Source of the DNA: Rhodobacter capsulatus
GTDB lineage: Bacteria; Pseudomonadota; Alphaproteobacteria; Rhodobacterales; Rhodobacteraceae
DNA: 64,000 bases
Direction: 5' to 3'
Assembly (NCBI RefSeq): GCF_005144475.1
Contig: NZ_SWJZ01000009.1
Location: forward strand, 1 to 64,000
Each line of letters starts with the position of its first letter. The first letter of the stretch is position 1. Under the pieces are notes generated by a model. The model saw nothing but the letters and a program-made list of their open reading frames with translations. It was not told the origin of the DNA and searched no databases. Shown piece after piece: positions 1 through 8,891 of the stretch. The translations under genes were made by a program, and so were the position numbers.

Positions 1-96
1 TCAAACGCGCCATGTACGGCCGAGCCGGGCCAGAACTGTTGAGGGCAAGAATGCTGCCCCTCCGCCACACAGATTGAGGCAGAGCCGATTTAAGGG

Positions 97-780
97 CTAC
101 GCGACAGCCATGCTGGCCGTCGACTGGCTGAGCGTCTGCACCCCGTTCACCGCCAGGAACGGCTGGCAATCCAGAGTCTCGACTTCGCGGCCGTCCGGAT
201 CCTGTTCGCAGACGAATTGGCAGCTGTCCTTTGACCGGTCGTGCAGCCGCGCATGGTAGCAGCGGCCCGAAATCGCCAGCGGCAGGCGACCGTGGCCCCA
301 GACTTCGACCGGAACGCCGTGGTCACCCGCCACCCGAGCCAACACCGCGATGGAGGCGAGCGCAAGTTCTGGCGGCAGACAGACGCGCCGCGCGCCGCGC
401 CGGATCAGCCAGCGCATGGTGCCTTCATTGTAGACATTCACCAGGGGGCCGACCCAGAACGGACGACCCTCTGGCACATGGGCCAGGGCGGTTACATCGT
501 TGACTTCGACCGGCAGATCGAGGTCCTGCAATTCGGCGGTCAGTTTCCGCTCGCGCTTCAACGTGATCAGGGCCAGCGAGGTCATGGCGACCTCCTTGCC
601 CGCAGCCACCAGCCTATCGACGGCACCCGGAACCTCGCCCTGCCAGAAAGGCAGACGCTTGGAGCAGACGAGTTCCCCAAGCACGACGCGGGCGACTGGT
701 GCAGGGGCAAGGTCGCGGTAGAAAGCGCGCACTTTCTCGGCGGGCTAGAAAAAGAAGTTGGGGCCGACGGTCAGATCCAT
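97..780 (-). pseudogene. ubiV: ubiV remnant (U32 family), amber codon and 3' truncation
   Basis: UbiV is the partner of UbiU in O2-independent ubiquinone hydroxylation and carries a [4Fe-4S] cluster. The natural ATG is at 780 (MDLTVGPNFFF), four bases after ubiU. Codon 12, where the family has Trp (a WP motif), is TAG, so only an internal GTG at 732 opens the remaining frame. The four expected cluster cysteines are present (one in GELVCSKR, three in the GRCYHAR to FVCEQ stretch). Homology ends at NGVQTLS about 200 residues in, whereas the family has about 290-300; the frame then closes after nine unrelated residues. Bases 1-96 show no recognisable UbiV C-terminus. The gene looks dead twice over. 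Confidence 0.85.
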
Positions 781-784
781 GCGG

Positions 785-1765
785 CTATCTCCAGGTCTTG
801 GCATAAGCGCCGGCGGTCGCGGCCTGGCCCTCGGTCAGCCGGGAGAGGGTGCTGCCGCCTAGGGGAAGGCCTGCATCCTGCGCCTCGACCGCGGCACGGA
901 AGGCGCGCACCACCTGCGAGACGTAAGCCCGGCTGCGCTGGCGGCCTTCGATCTTCAGCGCAGTGACCCCGGCCTTGGCCAGGCGCGGTATCAGGTGCGT
1001 GGCGTCCAGCGAGACCGGGTCCTCGAAGATGTGGCCGGTCTGGTTCCCGGAGGTGAAGCAGCCCTTGCAGAGGGTGGGATAGGGGGCCGGGGCGGACTTG
1101 GGGGTGCGATGGATGGTGAAGCCCCCCAGGCGTGCGGCCAGCTCGTGTCCCTCCTCGGCATAGGCGACGTGACTGGCGGGCGAGCAGACGTCGTTCATGT
1201 TGGGAGACTGGCCGGTTGCAAAGGAGGACAGCGAACAGCGTCCTTCGGCCATGACGCAAAGGCCGCCGAAGACAAAGACTTCGGTCTCGACGTCGATCTC
1301 TCGGTTGATGGCGGCGATCTCCTCGACTGTCAGCACGCGTGGCAGGACAACGCGGCGGACCCCGAAGGCGCTAGCATATAGGTTGATCGCGTCCGGGTTG
1401 GCCGCGGCCGCTTGCACCGAGAGATTGCGGCGCAGGGTGGGGTGGTATTCGGCGGCATGGGAGAGCAGGACGATGTCAGCCAGGATCACCGCATCTGCGC
1501 CGGCGGTCTCGGCATTTGCCACGGCCCGGTGCCAAAGGGGTTCTGCCCCCGCGCGGGGAAAGGTGTTGATCGCAACGAGCACCTTCGTGCCTCGCCCATG
1601 GGCAAAGCCCACCGCTTCGGCCAGTTCGTCGGGCGAGAAGTTGAGCCCCGGAAAGTTGCGGGCATTCGTTTCGTCGTTGAAGCCGCAATAGACGGAATGG
1701 GCACCGGCCTCGACGGCGGCACGCAGGGCAGCGGGAGTGCCTGCCGGGCAGACCAGTTCCATCAT
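785..1765 (-). CDS. ubiU: O2-independent ubiquinone biosynthesis protein UbiU (U32 family)
   Basis: 326 residues, full length for UbiU. It acts as a heterodimer with UbiV in anaerobic hydroxylation of the ubiquinone ring. It begins MMELVCPAGTPAALRAAVEA, the U32 signature, and has the cysteine pattern GLCVMAEGRCSLSS, a further Cys in NDVCSPASH and one in LCKGCFTSGNQ, matching the [4Fe-4S] ligands of the family. The start overlaps the end of ubiT by 4 bases, and the stop is 4 bases before the ubiV ATG, so ubiT-ubiU-ubiV form one transcript, probably driven from the FNR-type box upstream of ubiT. The frame is intact, but both partners are broken, so the pathway is unlikely to work from this copy. 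Confidence 0.9.
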   Translation of the reverse strand: MMELVCPAGTPAALRAAVEAGAHSVYCGFNDETNARNFPGLNFSPDELAEAVGFAHGRGTKVLVAINTFPRAGAEPLWHRAVANAETAGADAVILADIVLLSHAAEYHPTLRRNLSVQAAAANPDAINLYASAFGVRRVVLPRVLTVEEIAAINREIDVETEVFVFGGLCVMAEGRCSLSSFATGQSPNMNDVCSPASHVAYAEEGHELAARLGGFTIHRTPKSAPAPYPTLCKGCFTSGNQTGHIFEDPVSLDATHLIPRLAKAGVTALKIEGRQRSRAYVSQVVRAFRAAVEAQDAGLPLGGSTLSRLTEGQAATAGAYAKTWR

Positions 1766-2291
1766 TGCGGATCTCCGATCCGGTGCAGATGCGGTCCGGT
1801 CGCGCGCTCCGCCCGTGTCAGCATCCGGCGCAAGCGATGCGCCATGGGCCCGGAAAGCGCGGCAAGCTCCTCGGTCAGGTCGAGTTCGGCGTCGTCGATC
1901 GCATTGCGGAGCGCGAGGACTGCGGCCGTGTCGCCTTCGACCGTGATATCCCGCGAGAAGAACAGCGCGTCCCCATCCTCGGCCCCGTGCAACATGGCAA
2001 GGAATGCCGAAAGGGTTCCGGCAATGCGCGCGTCATGCGCCGGCGGCCGGTTGCGCGGATGGGCAGTCATCGTCGCGGTCTGCGGATGCAGGAGCAGAGC
2101 CCAAGGCAGGTCCACCGGGTCGATCAGGAACCGGCGGGACGCGTGGTCGTCGAGGCGCCGCAGCATCGACGGATGCGAGGACACAAGGCGCCGCGTCAGG
2201 CGGGACAGCATCAGATTCAGGGGCAGCAGCGCGGCAAGGGACGAACCGCCAGACCAATGACGTGGGGCAGGCGTGGCAGGGGGTCGGGCAT
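1762..2291 (-). pseudogene. ubiT: ubiT (SCP2-domain ubiquinone biosynthesis accessory factor), frameshifted
   Basis: The C-terminal 149 residues (from an internal ATG at 2211) carry the UbiT/SCP2 signature GDALFFSRDITVEGDT followed by LRNAIDDAELDL. The natural start is the ATG at 2291, preceded by AAGGA at good spacing and reading MPDPLPRLPHVIGLAVRPLP. After that the frame runs into TGA, while the expected continuation LLPLNLMLSRLTRR lies in another frame. An extra CG or GC dinucleotide at about 2227-2232 accounts for the shift. UbiT is a lipid-binding protein needed for anaerobic ubiquinone synthesis. The internal ATG could still give a shortened protein lacking the N-terminal amphipathic part. 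Confidence 0.75.
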
Positions 2292-2345
2292 CGTGCGTTC
2301 CTTGATCGGATCACCCCCTGATAGGCGGAGGGCCGCCACGGTGGT

Positions 2346-2359
2346 TTGATAATAGTCAA
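2346..2359. promoter_or_regulatory. FNR/FnrL-type box
   Basis: TTGATAATAGTCAA matches the FNR consensus TTGAT-N4-ATCAA with a single mismatch. It sits between the divergent ubiT (start 2291, 55 bases away) and the ubiD stump (ATG 2410, 51 bases away). The position and the anaerobic function of both genes support oxygen-responsive control by an Fnr-family regulator. Confidence 0.7.
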
Positions 2360-2409
2360 GTCTCCTGCTGCGGCGTCGCGGTATCGCCTTGGCAAAGGAC
2401 TCTCCCGCG

Positions 2410-2799
2410 ATGCGCAGCCTGCCCGTCTTTCACGATCTTCGTGCGTTCCTGTCCCATGCCGAGGCGGCCGGTGAACTGGCGCGGATCGTCGCGCCCGTGG
2501 ACATCCGGCACGAAATGGCCGCGGTCCAGCTGGCGGCTTTGCGGGCCGGCGGGCCGGTGCTGCGCTTCGAGACAGCGGAAAGCGGGGGCGAGCGGGCGCG
2601 GATGCCGGTCGTTTCCAACCTCTTCGGCACACCGTCGCGAGTGGCGGCGGGCCTGAGTCTGCGCCTGGACGAGGTTCCCGCCTTTGGTCAGTTCCTGCCT
2701 GCGGCCCGAGACGACGGCCCAGATCACTGCACAGGTCGCCGCTCGGGCGGTCGACCTGCTGCGAATCGCACCCCCCCGGGCAAGCGCTTGGACTCCTGA
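2410..2799 (+). pseudogene. ubiD-family decarboxylase, N-terminal stump
   Basis: From the ATG at 2410 the product reads MRSLPVFHDLRAFLSHAEAA, then LRAGGPVLRFE and PVVSNLFGTPSRVA, the N-terminal region of UbiD-type prenylated-FMN decarboxylases (about 490 residues). Recognisable homology stops near 2700 after roughly 97 residues, and the remaining 33 codons look unrelated. The cofactor-binding and catalytic parts are missing, so this cannot be a working decarboxylase. It follows the FNR-type box and faces ubiT, consistent with a former anaerobic quinone module. An upstream ATG at 2389 is also in frame but has a poorer context. Confidence 0.75.
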
Positions 2800-2814
2800 G
2801 CAAGGACCCTCAAG

Positions 2815-3477
2815 ATGACCGAACTCTCCCCCTCCGCCCTTGTTGGCGACATCGCCGGAACCCTGCCAGGCGCAGCCGAGGTCTTTCGGCAAAACGGCAT
2901 CAGCTTCTGCTGTGGCGCCAAGCTGTCGCTTGCGGAAGCGGCAGCGAAGCAGGGCATTGCCGTCGACTTGCTGCTAAACGAGCTCACCCTCCTGGAAGCG
3001 GCTGCACGTTGCGAGGCCCCGACTGAAACACTGCCCCTGATCGACCACATTCTCACCCGCTACCACGAGACCCATCGGGTCGAGATGGACTGGCTGATCC
3101 CGCTGGCCCAGAAGGTCGTGACCGTGCATGGCGACCACGAGGAAGCCCCGATCGGGCTGACTGAGGCGCTCCTGACCCTGCGGGATGAGCTGGACAGCCA
3201 CATGGCCAAGGAAGAGCAGGTTCTGTTCCCGATGATGCGGCAGGGCGGCCATCCGGCGATCCAGCACCCCATAGCGGCCATGCGCCACGAACATGACACG
3301 GCCGCCGGCCTCTTGCGCAAGGTCGAGCATGTGACCAATGGCCTGACCCTGCCCGAGGGGGCCTGCCGGTCATGGACTGCGCTCTACACCGGGTTGAAGA
3401 AGTTCAGCGGCGACCTGGTGGTCCACATGCACCTCGAGAACGAAGTGCTGTTCCCCCGCTTCGACGCTGCCGCCTGA
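2815..3477 (+). CDS. ytfE: Di-iron repair protein RIC (YtfE/DnrN family)
   Basis: 220 residues, the usual length. This family repairs iron-sulfur clusters and handles nitrosative damage through a hemerythrin-like di-iron site. The N-terminal ScdA_N domain shows FCCGAKLSLAEAA with the Cys pair at 32-33. His84, His105, His129, Glu133, His160, His204 and Glu208 stand where the E. coli YtfE ligands stand as I remember them. AAGGACCCTCAAG precedes the ATG. nnrS follows after 3 bases, so the two are probably co-transcribed as a NO-stress pair. Regulation by an NNR/Dnr or Fnr factor is plausible, but no clear site was found directly upstream. Confidence 0.92.
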   Translation: MTELSPSALVGDIAGTLPGAAEVFRQNGISFCCGAKLSLAEAAAKQGIAVDLLLNELTLLEAAARCEAPTETLPLIDHILTRYHETHRVEMDWLIPLAQKVVTVHGDHEEAPIGLTEALLTLRDELDSHMAKEEQVLFPMMRQGGHPAIQHPIAAMRHEHDTAAGLLRKVEHVTNGLTLPEGACRSWTALYTGLKKFSGDLVVHMHLENEVLFPRFDAAA

Positions 3478-3480
3478 CCT

Positions 3481-4611
3481 GTGAGCGGGGCCTGGCGCGC
3501 GCCGCATCTGCCGTTATTCCTTCTGGCGGCGCTTTGGGCCGGGCTGGTTCCGTTGGTCTGGCTCTGGCCCGGGCTGTCCTGCGACCCGGCCGCCTGGCAC
3601 CAGCAAGAGCTGATGCTGGGCTTTGTCGGCGCGGCGATGGGGGGCTATCTGCTCACCGCCCTGCCGCATTGGCTGAAGGACGCAGGAATGTCCGTGTCCG
3701 GCGTACCGCCGCTCGCGACCCTATCGTTGGTGGCAGCCTGGGTGATCGGGCGGCTGGCGGGAGGAAGCTGCCAGCCCGATGGCGTGTCACTGGCCGGGCT
3801 TGCGCTTTATCCCTTCGGGCTGACGCTTTGCCTGGTCCTTCCGGTCGGACGGGCCGGGGCGTGGTCGCGCCTGCCGATCGCGCTGGCACCTCTTGTCCTT
3901 TTGCTGATTGCGGTCCGGCTGCGTCTGGCTGCCGACGGCCTGACCGCCGTCCTGGGCCTGACGTTCGTGGTCGCGGTTGTCGGAGGGCGGATCATACCTG
4001 CTTTCCTGGCGGCCCGCGCCAATGACCGCAAGCCGCGTCGGCGCATGCCGTGGGACAACCGGTTGGCCGACGGGGCGCTGGCCTCGGCGCTGGCGCTGCA
4101 CCTTGCCGGGGCTGGAGAGAAGGGGGTCGGCGCGCTGCTTCTCGCTGCGGCCTTCGGGCAGGCGGCACGGATGCGGCGGTGGGATATGGCTCCGCTCCTG
4201 CGCGGCCACCGGGACATTGCCCTGTTGCTTTGTGCCTGGCTCTGGCTGCCGCTGGGCCTGGGGCTCGTCGGGGCCGGGCTGCTTGGAATGCACGGGCTGC
4301 CGATGGCCACGGCCGTCCATGCCCTGACGACGGGGTTGATGGGAAGTATGATCCTGGCCGTCATGGCGCGGGCCTGGATGCGCCGCGAACCGGGCGAGTT
4401 GCGTCCCGGACCGTTGTTGTGTGCCGCGTTCGTCCTTATCCAGCTTACCGCCGTGTTGCGCCTGACCCTGACCGCGCTCGCGCCCTCGGCCCTCTGCTGG
4501 AGCGCAGGGTGGACACTTTCGGCCATCGCAGCCACCCAGGCGTTCTACCGACCGCTCAATCGCCCGATCCTCAGCGCGGGCCGGGCGGCTGGAAGCTCTC
4601 CGCGTGAATGA
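3481..4611 (+). CDS. nnrS: NnrS family membrane protein
   Basis: 376 residues starting at GTG 3481. The protein is almost entirely hydrophobic with about ten to twelve membrane segments. It shows family landmarks such as ELMLGFVGAAMGGYLLTALP near the N-terminus and GLMGSMILAVMARA near the C-terminus. NnrS is a haem- and copper-containing inner-membrane protein linked to nitric oxide tolerance in denitrifiers. It lies immediately after ytfE, supporting a joint role in nitrosative stress. No damage is seen. Confidence 0.88.
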   Translation: MSGAWRAPHLPLFLLAALWAGLVPLVWLWPGLSCDPAAWHQQELMLGFVGAAMGGYLLTALPHWLKDAGMSVSGVPPLATLSLVAAWVIGRLAGGSCQPDGVSLAGLALYPFGLTLCLVLPVGRAGAWSRLPIALAPLVLLLIAVRLRLAADGLTAVLGLTFVVAVVGGRIIPAFLAARANDRKPRRRMPWDNRLADGALASALALHLAGAGEKGVGALLLAAAFGQAARMRRWDMAPLLRGHRDIALLLCAWLWLPLGLGLVGAGLLGMHGLPMATAVHALTTGLMGSMILAVMARAWMRREPGELRPGPLLCAAFVLIQLTAVLRLTLTALAPSALCWSAGWTLSAIAATQAFYRPLNRPILSAGRAAGSSPRE

Positions 4612-4658
4612 AACCTACTTAACCCGTTCCGTCGGGCGGCCGGGCCGGACCTGCGCTG

Positions 4659-4875
4659 GTGGGAAAGCGCCGGACATCCCGGATGTTGCCCCGGCTGCCG
4701 GGCTGGATCGTCTCTGCGCCGTCCGAGACGCCGGAGGCGGCGGCCTTCTGGTCCGGGGCCGCGCTGGCGCATCTGGGTCAGGCAACGGCGTCGGGGGATG
4801 TGCCTCTGGCGCTTTGGCGCGATCGTCTGGCCCTGGCGGCGGCCGGGAACTGCACTGCAATGGCGGGGCGAAGGG
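4659..4875 (+). pseudogene. DUF1403 family protein fragment
   Basis: The frame from 4659 reads LPRLPGWIVSAP, then AAFWSGAALAHL and LWRDRLALAAAG, which resembles the N-terminal third of DUF1403 proteins of Rhodobacterales. Similarity stops near 4870, where a fragment of a different gene begins on the opposite strand. The function of DUF1403 is unknown. The fragment is too short to be functional. Confidence 0.55.
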
Positions 4876-5013
4876 ACCATAGATGGCGATGACCGATTTT
4901 GCCTTGGCATACGTCCGTGCTGCCGCCTCAAGCGCCTTGCGCGGCAATCCGCATTCGCCTTCGATCTCGGGCCAGGTGGTGGCGCGCACCATGATCTCAA
5001 ATGCCTCGAGACT
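4876..5013 (-). pseudogene. Fragment of a molybdopterin oxidoreductase (FdhF/YdeP-like)
   Basis: About 46 residues in one minus-strand frame read ATTWPEIEGECGLPRKALEA followed by ARTYAKAKSVIAIYG. This resembles the middle of FdhF/YdeP-type molybdopterin oxidoreductases, where a substrate-loop helix precedes the next Rossmann strand. Both flanks lose similarity, and the left edge abuts the DUF1403 fragment. From here to cobF (5014-5242) nothing else recognisable was seen. Confidence 0.45.
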
Positions 5014-5242
5014 TCGACAGGCAGGATGCAGAGGTTCAAATCCGCATCGCACTCATGAACCGCTTCACATCGCTCGGCACGCCCGAGACCGTCCGCATGC
5101 GCTGAAGATATCTGGGAAAGGGACACCTCCGGCCTCAGCGCTAATAGCGCAACAAAGCCCCCGCAGACTAGTTACAATCGCAAACGCCATCCTCAAAACA
5201 GGCATCCCGTGGCAGACCCAGCCTGATAGGTGAACACAGTTG

Positions 5243-6007
5243 CTAGGGAATTGTGCGCCGCATCAGATAGATATCCATGATCCAGCCATGCTCAGCCCGC
5301 GCGTTGGCGCGCGTCTGGACGATAAGATCGGACATCTCGGCCAAGGAGCCGGACAGCAGAATCTGGTTCTGCATTCCGACATAGGCCCCCCACCAGATTG
5401 CTACCCCAGCCGGGTCGAGCGCGGCAAACTCACAGCCGCCGTCCAGCATGACAACAGCCGTAGCCGCACCCTCTGGCCAGCCGGTTTCGCGCAGCCGGCG
5501 GCCTGTGGTGATGGCGACGGGGGCGGCAAGGTCATTCAGCGGAATTCCATGCGCTGCGCATAGTGTTTGAATGGCGGTGATGCCGGGTATGACCTTCAGC
5601 CGCAGGGGCATTCTACGGCCGAGCCGCTCGGCGATGCGCAGAGTGCTGTCGTAAAGCGACGGATCGCCCCAGACCAGAAACGCCACCTTTGCCCCGCCAT
5701 CCTGCGCCAGATGACCAGCAATCACCGTGGCCCAGACCGCTGCGATCTCGTCGTGCCAATCTTTGACGCGGCGCAGGTAGTCTGGCGTTTCGGGGTCGCG
5801 CACTGGCAGATCAAATGTTTCAATCCGAACCGCCGGATTGGTGATACAGTTGCGGCAGATTTCGTGGCGCAGCCCGGCCAGATCGGCCTTGTCCTCGCCC
5901 TTAAGCGGGATGAGGATCAGATCGACGCTGTTCATCGCCTTGACCGCTTCTAAAGTCACATGTTCGGGATTGCCCGTACCGATCCCGATCAGGGTCAGGT
6001 CAATCAT
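5243..6007 (-). CDS. cobF: Precorrin-6A synthase (deacetylating) CobF
   Basis: 254 residues, normal length. CobF methylates C1 of precorrin-5 and releases acetate in the aerobic cobalamin pathway. It opens with the SAM-methyltransferase loop LTLIGIGTGNPEHVTLEAV and carries FLVWGDPSLYDSTLRI and VIPGITAIQTLCAAHGIPLN, both typical of CobF. It overlaps the upstream cobA by 8 bases, so they are translationally coupled. Its product needs later Cob enzymes not seen in this window. Confidence 0.93.
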   Translation of the reverse strand: MIDLTLIGIGTGNPEHVTLEAVKAMNSVDLILIPLKGEDKADLAGLRHEICRNCITNPAVRIETFDLPVRDPETPDYLRRVKDWHDEIAAVWATVIAGHLAQDGGAKVAFLVWGDPSLYDSTLRIAERLGRRMPLRLKVIPGITAIQTLCAAHGIPLNDLAAPVAITTGRRLRETGWPEGAATAVVMLDGGCEFAALDPAGVAIWWGAYVGMQNQILLSGSLAEMSDLIVQTRANARAEHGWIMDIYLMRRTIP

Positions 6008-6731
6008 CGGATGAGCCTTCCATCAAAGGGCCGTATAGGATCACCGCCGGACCGCTGCCCGCCTCAGCCGCGATCACTGCGCCCAAGGCTCCGATGGTGG
6101 ACCAAGTCAGGCGCTGTTCGGGATGACCGACGGCCTCGGCCACAAGGGCAGGGGTATCGGCGGATAAGCCGCGTGCCATCAGCCCCGCGGCCAGAACCGG
6201 GAAGGTGCGTTTGCCCATGAAGACAACGGTGGTAGCCGCCGGATCGGCCAGTGCGGCCCAGTTTAGCCCCTCAGGTAAATCACCCGTCACATCGGCGCCA
6301 GTCACGAACTGCACCCGGCGCGAGGTCAGCCTCCGCGTCAGAGGGATGCCCGCCGCTGCCGCCGCCGCACAGGCCGAAGGCACGCCCGGCACGATTTCAA
6401 ACCCCACCCCTGCTGCGTTCAGGGCGGAGATTTCTTCTTCCAAACGGCCAAAGATGCCGCTGTCGCCGGATTTTAACCGCACCACCTTGGCACCGGTCAG
6501 CGCGTGATCGACCAGAAGCCGGCTGACCTGATCCTGCTTGGGCGACAAGCGCCCGGCCCGTTTGCCGACCGCGATCAGATCGGCCTCGGCCCGGCAATGG
6601 GACAAGATGGGGCCAGCCGACAGATCATCGAATAAGATGACATCGGCCTGCGACAAAAGCCGTGCTGCTTTGAGCGTCAAAAGCTCCGGGTCGCCGGGGC
6701 CAGAGGAGATGAAAGAGACAAAGCCGCTCAT
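6000..6731 (-). CDS. cobA: Uroporphyrinogen-III C-methyltransferase CobA
   Basis: 243 residues. It converts uroporphyrinogen III to precorrin-2 using two SAM. Signatures are FISSGPGDPELLTLKAARLL, VVRLKSGDSGIFGRLEEE, and GVPSACAAAAAAGIPLTRR with the SRRVQFVTG strand. It sits between the cobB 3' fragment (4-base ATGA overlap) and cobF (8-base overlap). With cobB broken, its native promoter has probably been lost and expression may now depend on the IS21 fragment or read-through. Confidence 0.92.
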   Translation of the reverse strand: MSGFVSFISSGPGDPELLTLKAARLLSQADVILFDDLSAGPILSHCRAEADLIAVGKRAGRLSPKQDQVSRLLVDHALTGAKVVRLKSGDSGIFGRLEEEISALNAAGVGFEIVPGVPSACAAAAAAGIPLTRRLTSRRVQFVTGADVTGDLPEGLNWAALADPAATTVVFMGKRTFPVLAAGLMARGLSADTPALVAEAVGHPEQRLTWSTIGALGAVIAAEAGSGPAVILYGPLMEGSSDD

Positions 6732-8215
6732 GGGGAAACCTTTGGGCTGGCAGGAGAGATCAGGTGAAAGAAAGTGCCGCTGACGCGCGCGCCGCCAGAG
6801 GTTTGGCGGCAGGAACCGGTTTCGGGGACCGCATCACCATTGGCATCTTCTACCGCAGCAAGGACGGGGTCGGGCTGACTCAGGATGGTGGCATAGTGGA
6901 ACTCATGCCCGCGCAGCACCGCCATCCCCAGCTGTCCCGGCAAGGGGTGTAGGGGCCGTGCAAGGCGGTAGCCCAGATGCATGCGCCGCTTGGCAAAGCT
7001 GGTTTCTAACCCCAAAAGACCCACCATCTGGTGGTGCGTGCCATCGGCGGCCACCAACCCAGCACCCAAGGCCATATAGCCGCCGCATTCGCCATGCACC
7101 GGCCGCGCCTGCGCAAAGGTTGTCAAACCCGCGCGGAACTGGCCCGCCGCAGCCACGACCAGCCGGTCGGGGTAGACGCGAAGGCTGACTGGCCGGTTCG
7201 CAAATGATGCTGGAACACTGTAGCGGTTGCGTTCAAAGCTGATCAGGCAGGTGGGCGAGACGCGCTTGCTGATCTCGATGAAGCCGTCGAAGGCCACTGG
7301 CAGGGGCATCAAGGCTGCCCGTTCCTCAGCCCAGACATCGGCGATTGTTCCAGACAGCGTGCCATGTGCGGTCTCGTGCCACAGCGCGACGCAACGTTGT
7401 TCCAGCCAGTCATTCAGCGCGGCAAGATCGGGAAAGTCCGGCATGCCTTGCAGCATCTGATGACGGGAGTCGCGGACGTTCTTCTCGACCTGCCCTTTCT
7501 CCCACCCTGCTGCCGGATTGCAGAAATCTGGCTCGAAGACATAGTGGTTCGCCATGGCCAAAAAGCGGATATTGACCTGCCGCGCCTTACCGCGGCCCAC
7601 AAGATCCACCGCCGTCTTCATGTTATCGTAGATCCTGCGTTCTGGCACGCCGCCGAACACCCGGAACGCATGCCAGTGCGCGTCGAACAGCATCTCATGG
7701 GTCTGCAAGGGATAGGCCCGCAGAAGGAAGGCCCGGCTGTGAGACAGCTTGATATGCGCCATCTGCAGCTTCATCCGCTCGCCGCCGATGACCGCAAAGT
7801 CCTCGCTCCAGTCAAACTGGAACGCCTCGCCCGGGCGGAAAGCCAGCGGGACGAAGGTGCCGCGCCCCGTTGTTTGCTCGTCGCGCTGACGATCGGCACG
7901 CCACTGCCGTGCAAAGGCCGCCACCCGGTTGTAGGAGCCGGTGAAGCCAAGAGCGACGAGATCGGCATGCATCTTCTTCAGCGTGTGCCGATCTTTGCGT
8001 CCCTTCTTCGCATTGGTCTTAAGCCAGCCTGCCAGCGTCTCGGCAAATGGATCAAGCTTGCTCGACCGTTCCGGCGTCGCAAACTTGGGCTCGATCACAT
8101 CAGCCTTCAGATACTTCTTGATGGTATTGCGCGACACTCCGGTGCGGCGCTCGATCTCCCGGATCGCCAAACCCTGACGTAGGCGCAGCTTCCGGATCAC
8201 GTTGAGTAGTCCCAT
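6728..8215 (-). CDS. Chimeric ORF: IS21 transposase IstA fused to CobB C-terminus
   Basis: The frame starts with IstA (ATG 8215, [39 protein letters not shown]-type signs [14 protein letters not shown] and [11 protein letters not shown]). Around base 7150 it switches without a stop to the C-terminal glutamine-amidotransferase domain of cobyrinate a,c-diamide synthase: [13 protein letters not shown] with the nucleophile Cys, [35 protein letters not shown]. IstA normally ends elsewhere and is followed by istB, which is absent. The N-terminal ATP-binding domain of CobB is absent too. A fused protein of about 495 residues could be made but should have neither activity. An in-frame ATG at 8272 adds 19 residues. 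Confidence 0.85.
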   Translation of the reverse strand: MGLLNVIRKLRLRQGLAIREIERRTGVSRNTIKKYLKADVIEPKFATPERSSKLDPFAETLAGWLKTNAKKGRKDRHTLKKMHADLVALGFTGSYNRVAAFARQWRADRQRDEQTTGRGTFVPLAFRPGEAFQFDWSEDFAVIGGERMKLQMAHIKLSHSRAFLLRAYPLQTHEMLFDAHWHAFRVFGGVPERRIYDNMKTAVDLVGRGKARQVNIRFLAMANHYVFEPDFCNPAAGWEKGQVEKNVRDSRHQMLQGMPDFPDLAALNDWLEQRCVALWHETAHGTLSGTIADVWAEERAALMPLPVAFDGFIEISKRVSPTCLISFERNRYSVPASFANRPVSLRVYPDRLVVAAAGQFRAGLTTFAQARPVHGECGGYMALGAGLVAADGTHHQMVGLLGLETSFAKRRMHLGYRLARPLHPLPGQLGMAVLRGHEFHYATILSQPDPVLAAVEDANGDAVPETGSCRQTSGGARVSGTFFHLISPASPKVSP

Positions 8216-8360
8216 GTCGATCACTCCTTTGACCCCCTCGCTCTTCGCTCGGGGGAGGGTCACATGGGTCAAATCTCAATGGAAATTATCCGCCTACCCG
8301 GGTCAGTTCTCAGTGGAAATCAACAGTCCACTATCGATTGTGGACACTATCCGCCTCTCT
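7150..8360 (-). mobile_element. IS21-family remnant (istA plus left end)
   Basis: The remnant contains most of istA and the left terminal region. Two related 21-base repeats at 8266-8286 and 8300-8320 agree at 18 positions. TATCCGCC recurs at 8287-8294 and 8348-8355. Such multiple repeats are typical of IS21-family ends. istB and the right end are missing because the element is joined directly to the 3' part of cobB near 7150. The outer left boundary is not exactly placed. Confidence 0.7.
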
Positions 8361-8428
8361 CACCACGCGGCAGGGCGGTCAGGCCGGACGCTTACCGATC
8401 ACCGCCATCCCGAAAGCGAAGTGTCGTC

Positions 8429-8764
8429 ATGACCGCCCCTGCCACACTCGCCATTTACGCCGGAGCGGCCCTGGCCGAGATCCTTGGCTGTTTCGCCGTC
8501 CGGGCCTGGATGCGGCAAGGGGCGAGCCCTCTCCGGCTGTTGCCAGGCCTCGTCAGCCTTGCCGTTTTTGCGTGGCTGTTGACCCTTGCCCCATCGGATT
8601 TCGCGGGGCGTGCCTATGCGGCCTATGGCGGCGTCTACATCGCGGCCTCGCTCCTCTGGCTTTGGCTTGTCGAAAAGCAGCGGCCTGATACGTGGGACAT
8701 GAGCGGCGCTATGCTCTGTTTGCTCGGTGCAGCACTCATCCTGTTTGCCCCTCGAAGTGCGTGA
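8429..8764 (+). CDS. ynfA: YnfA family (UPF0060) small membrane protein
   Basis: 111 residues with four predicted membrane helices. Landmarks are [14 protein letters not shown] at the N-terminus, [18 protein letters not shown] in the middle and [19 protein letters not shown] at the end. YnfA proteins are SMR-like inner-membrane proteins, some reported as small-multidrug exporters. The ATG at 8429 gives the family length; upstream in-frame codons belong to the IS21 end. It stands alone beside the IS21 remnant. 8765-8891 has no recognisable gene. Confidence 0.88.
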   Translation: MTAPATLAIYAGAALAEILGCFAVRAWMRQGASPLRLLPGLVSLAVFAWLLTLAPSDFAGRAYAAYGGVYIAASLLWLWLVEKQRPDTWDMSGAMLCLLGAALILFAPRSA

Positions 8765-8891
8765 TCTTTCTTGTCTGACCAGTTCGTCGACCGAAAACGC
8801 CCAGACGGGATGACCATCATCTGGATCGGCCCAAGTCCTGCCGTGGCAAACTCCACACATCGTGACGCTCGAAGATGATGCACGGGGCGTA

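Noticed and set aside
2302-2315. Second FNR-like site TTGATCGGATCACC
   Set aside because: The half-site spacing is 3 instead of 4 and the right half is poor.
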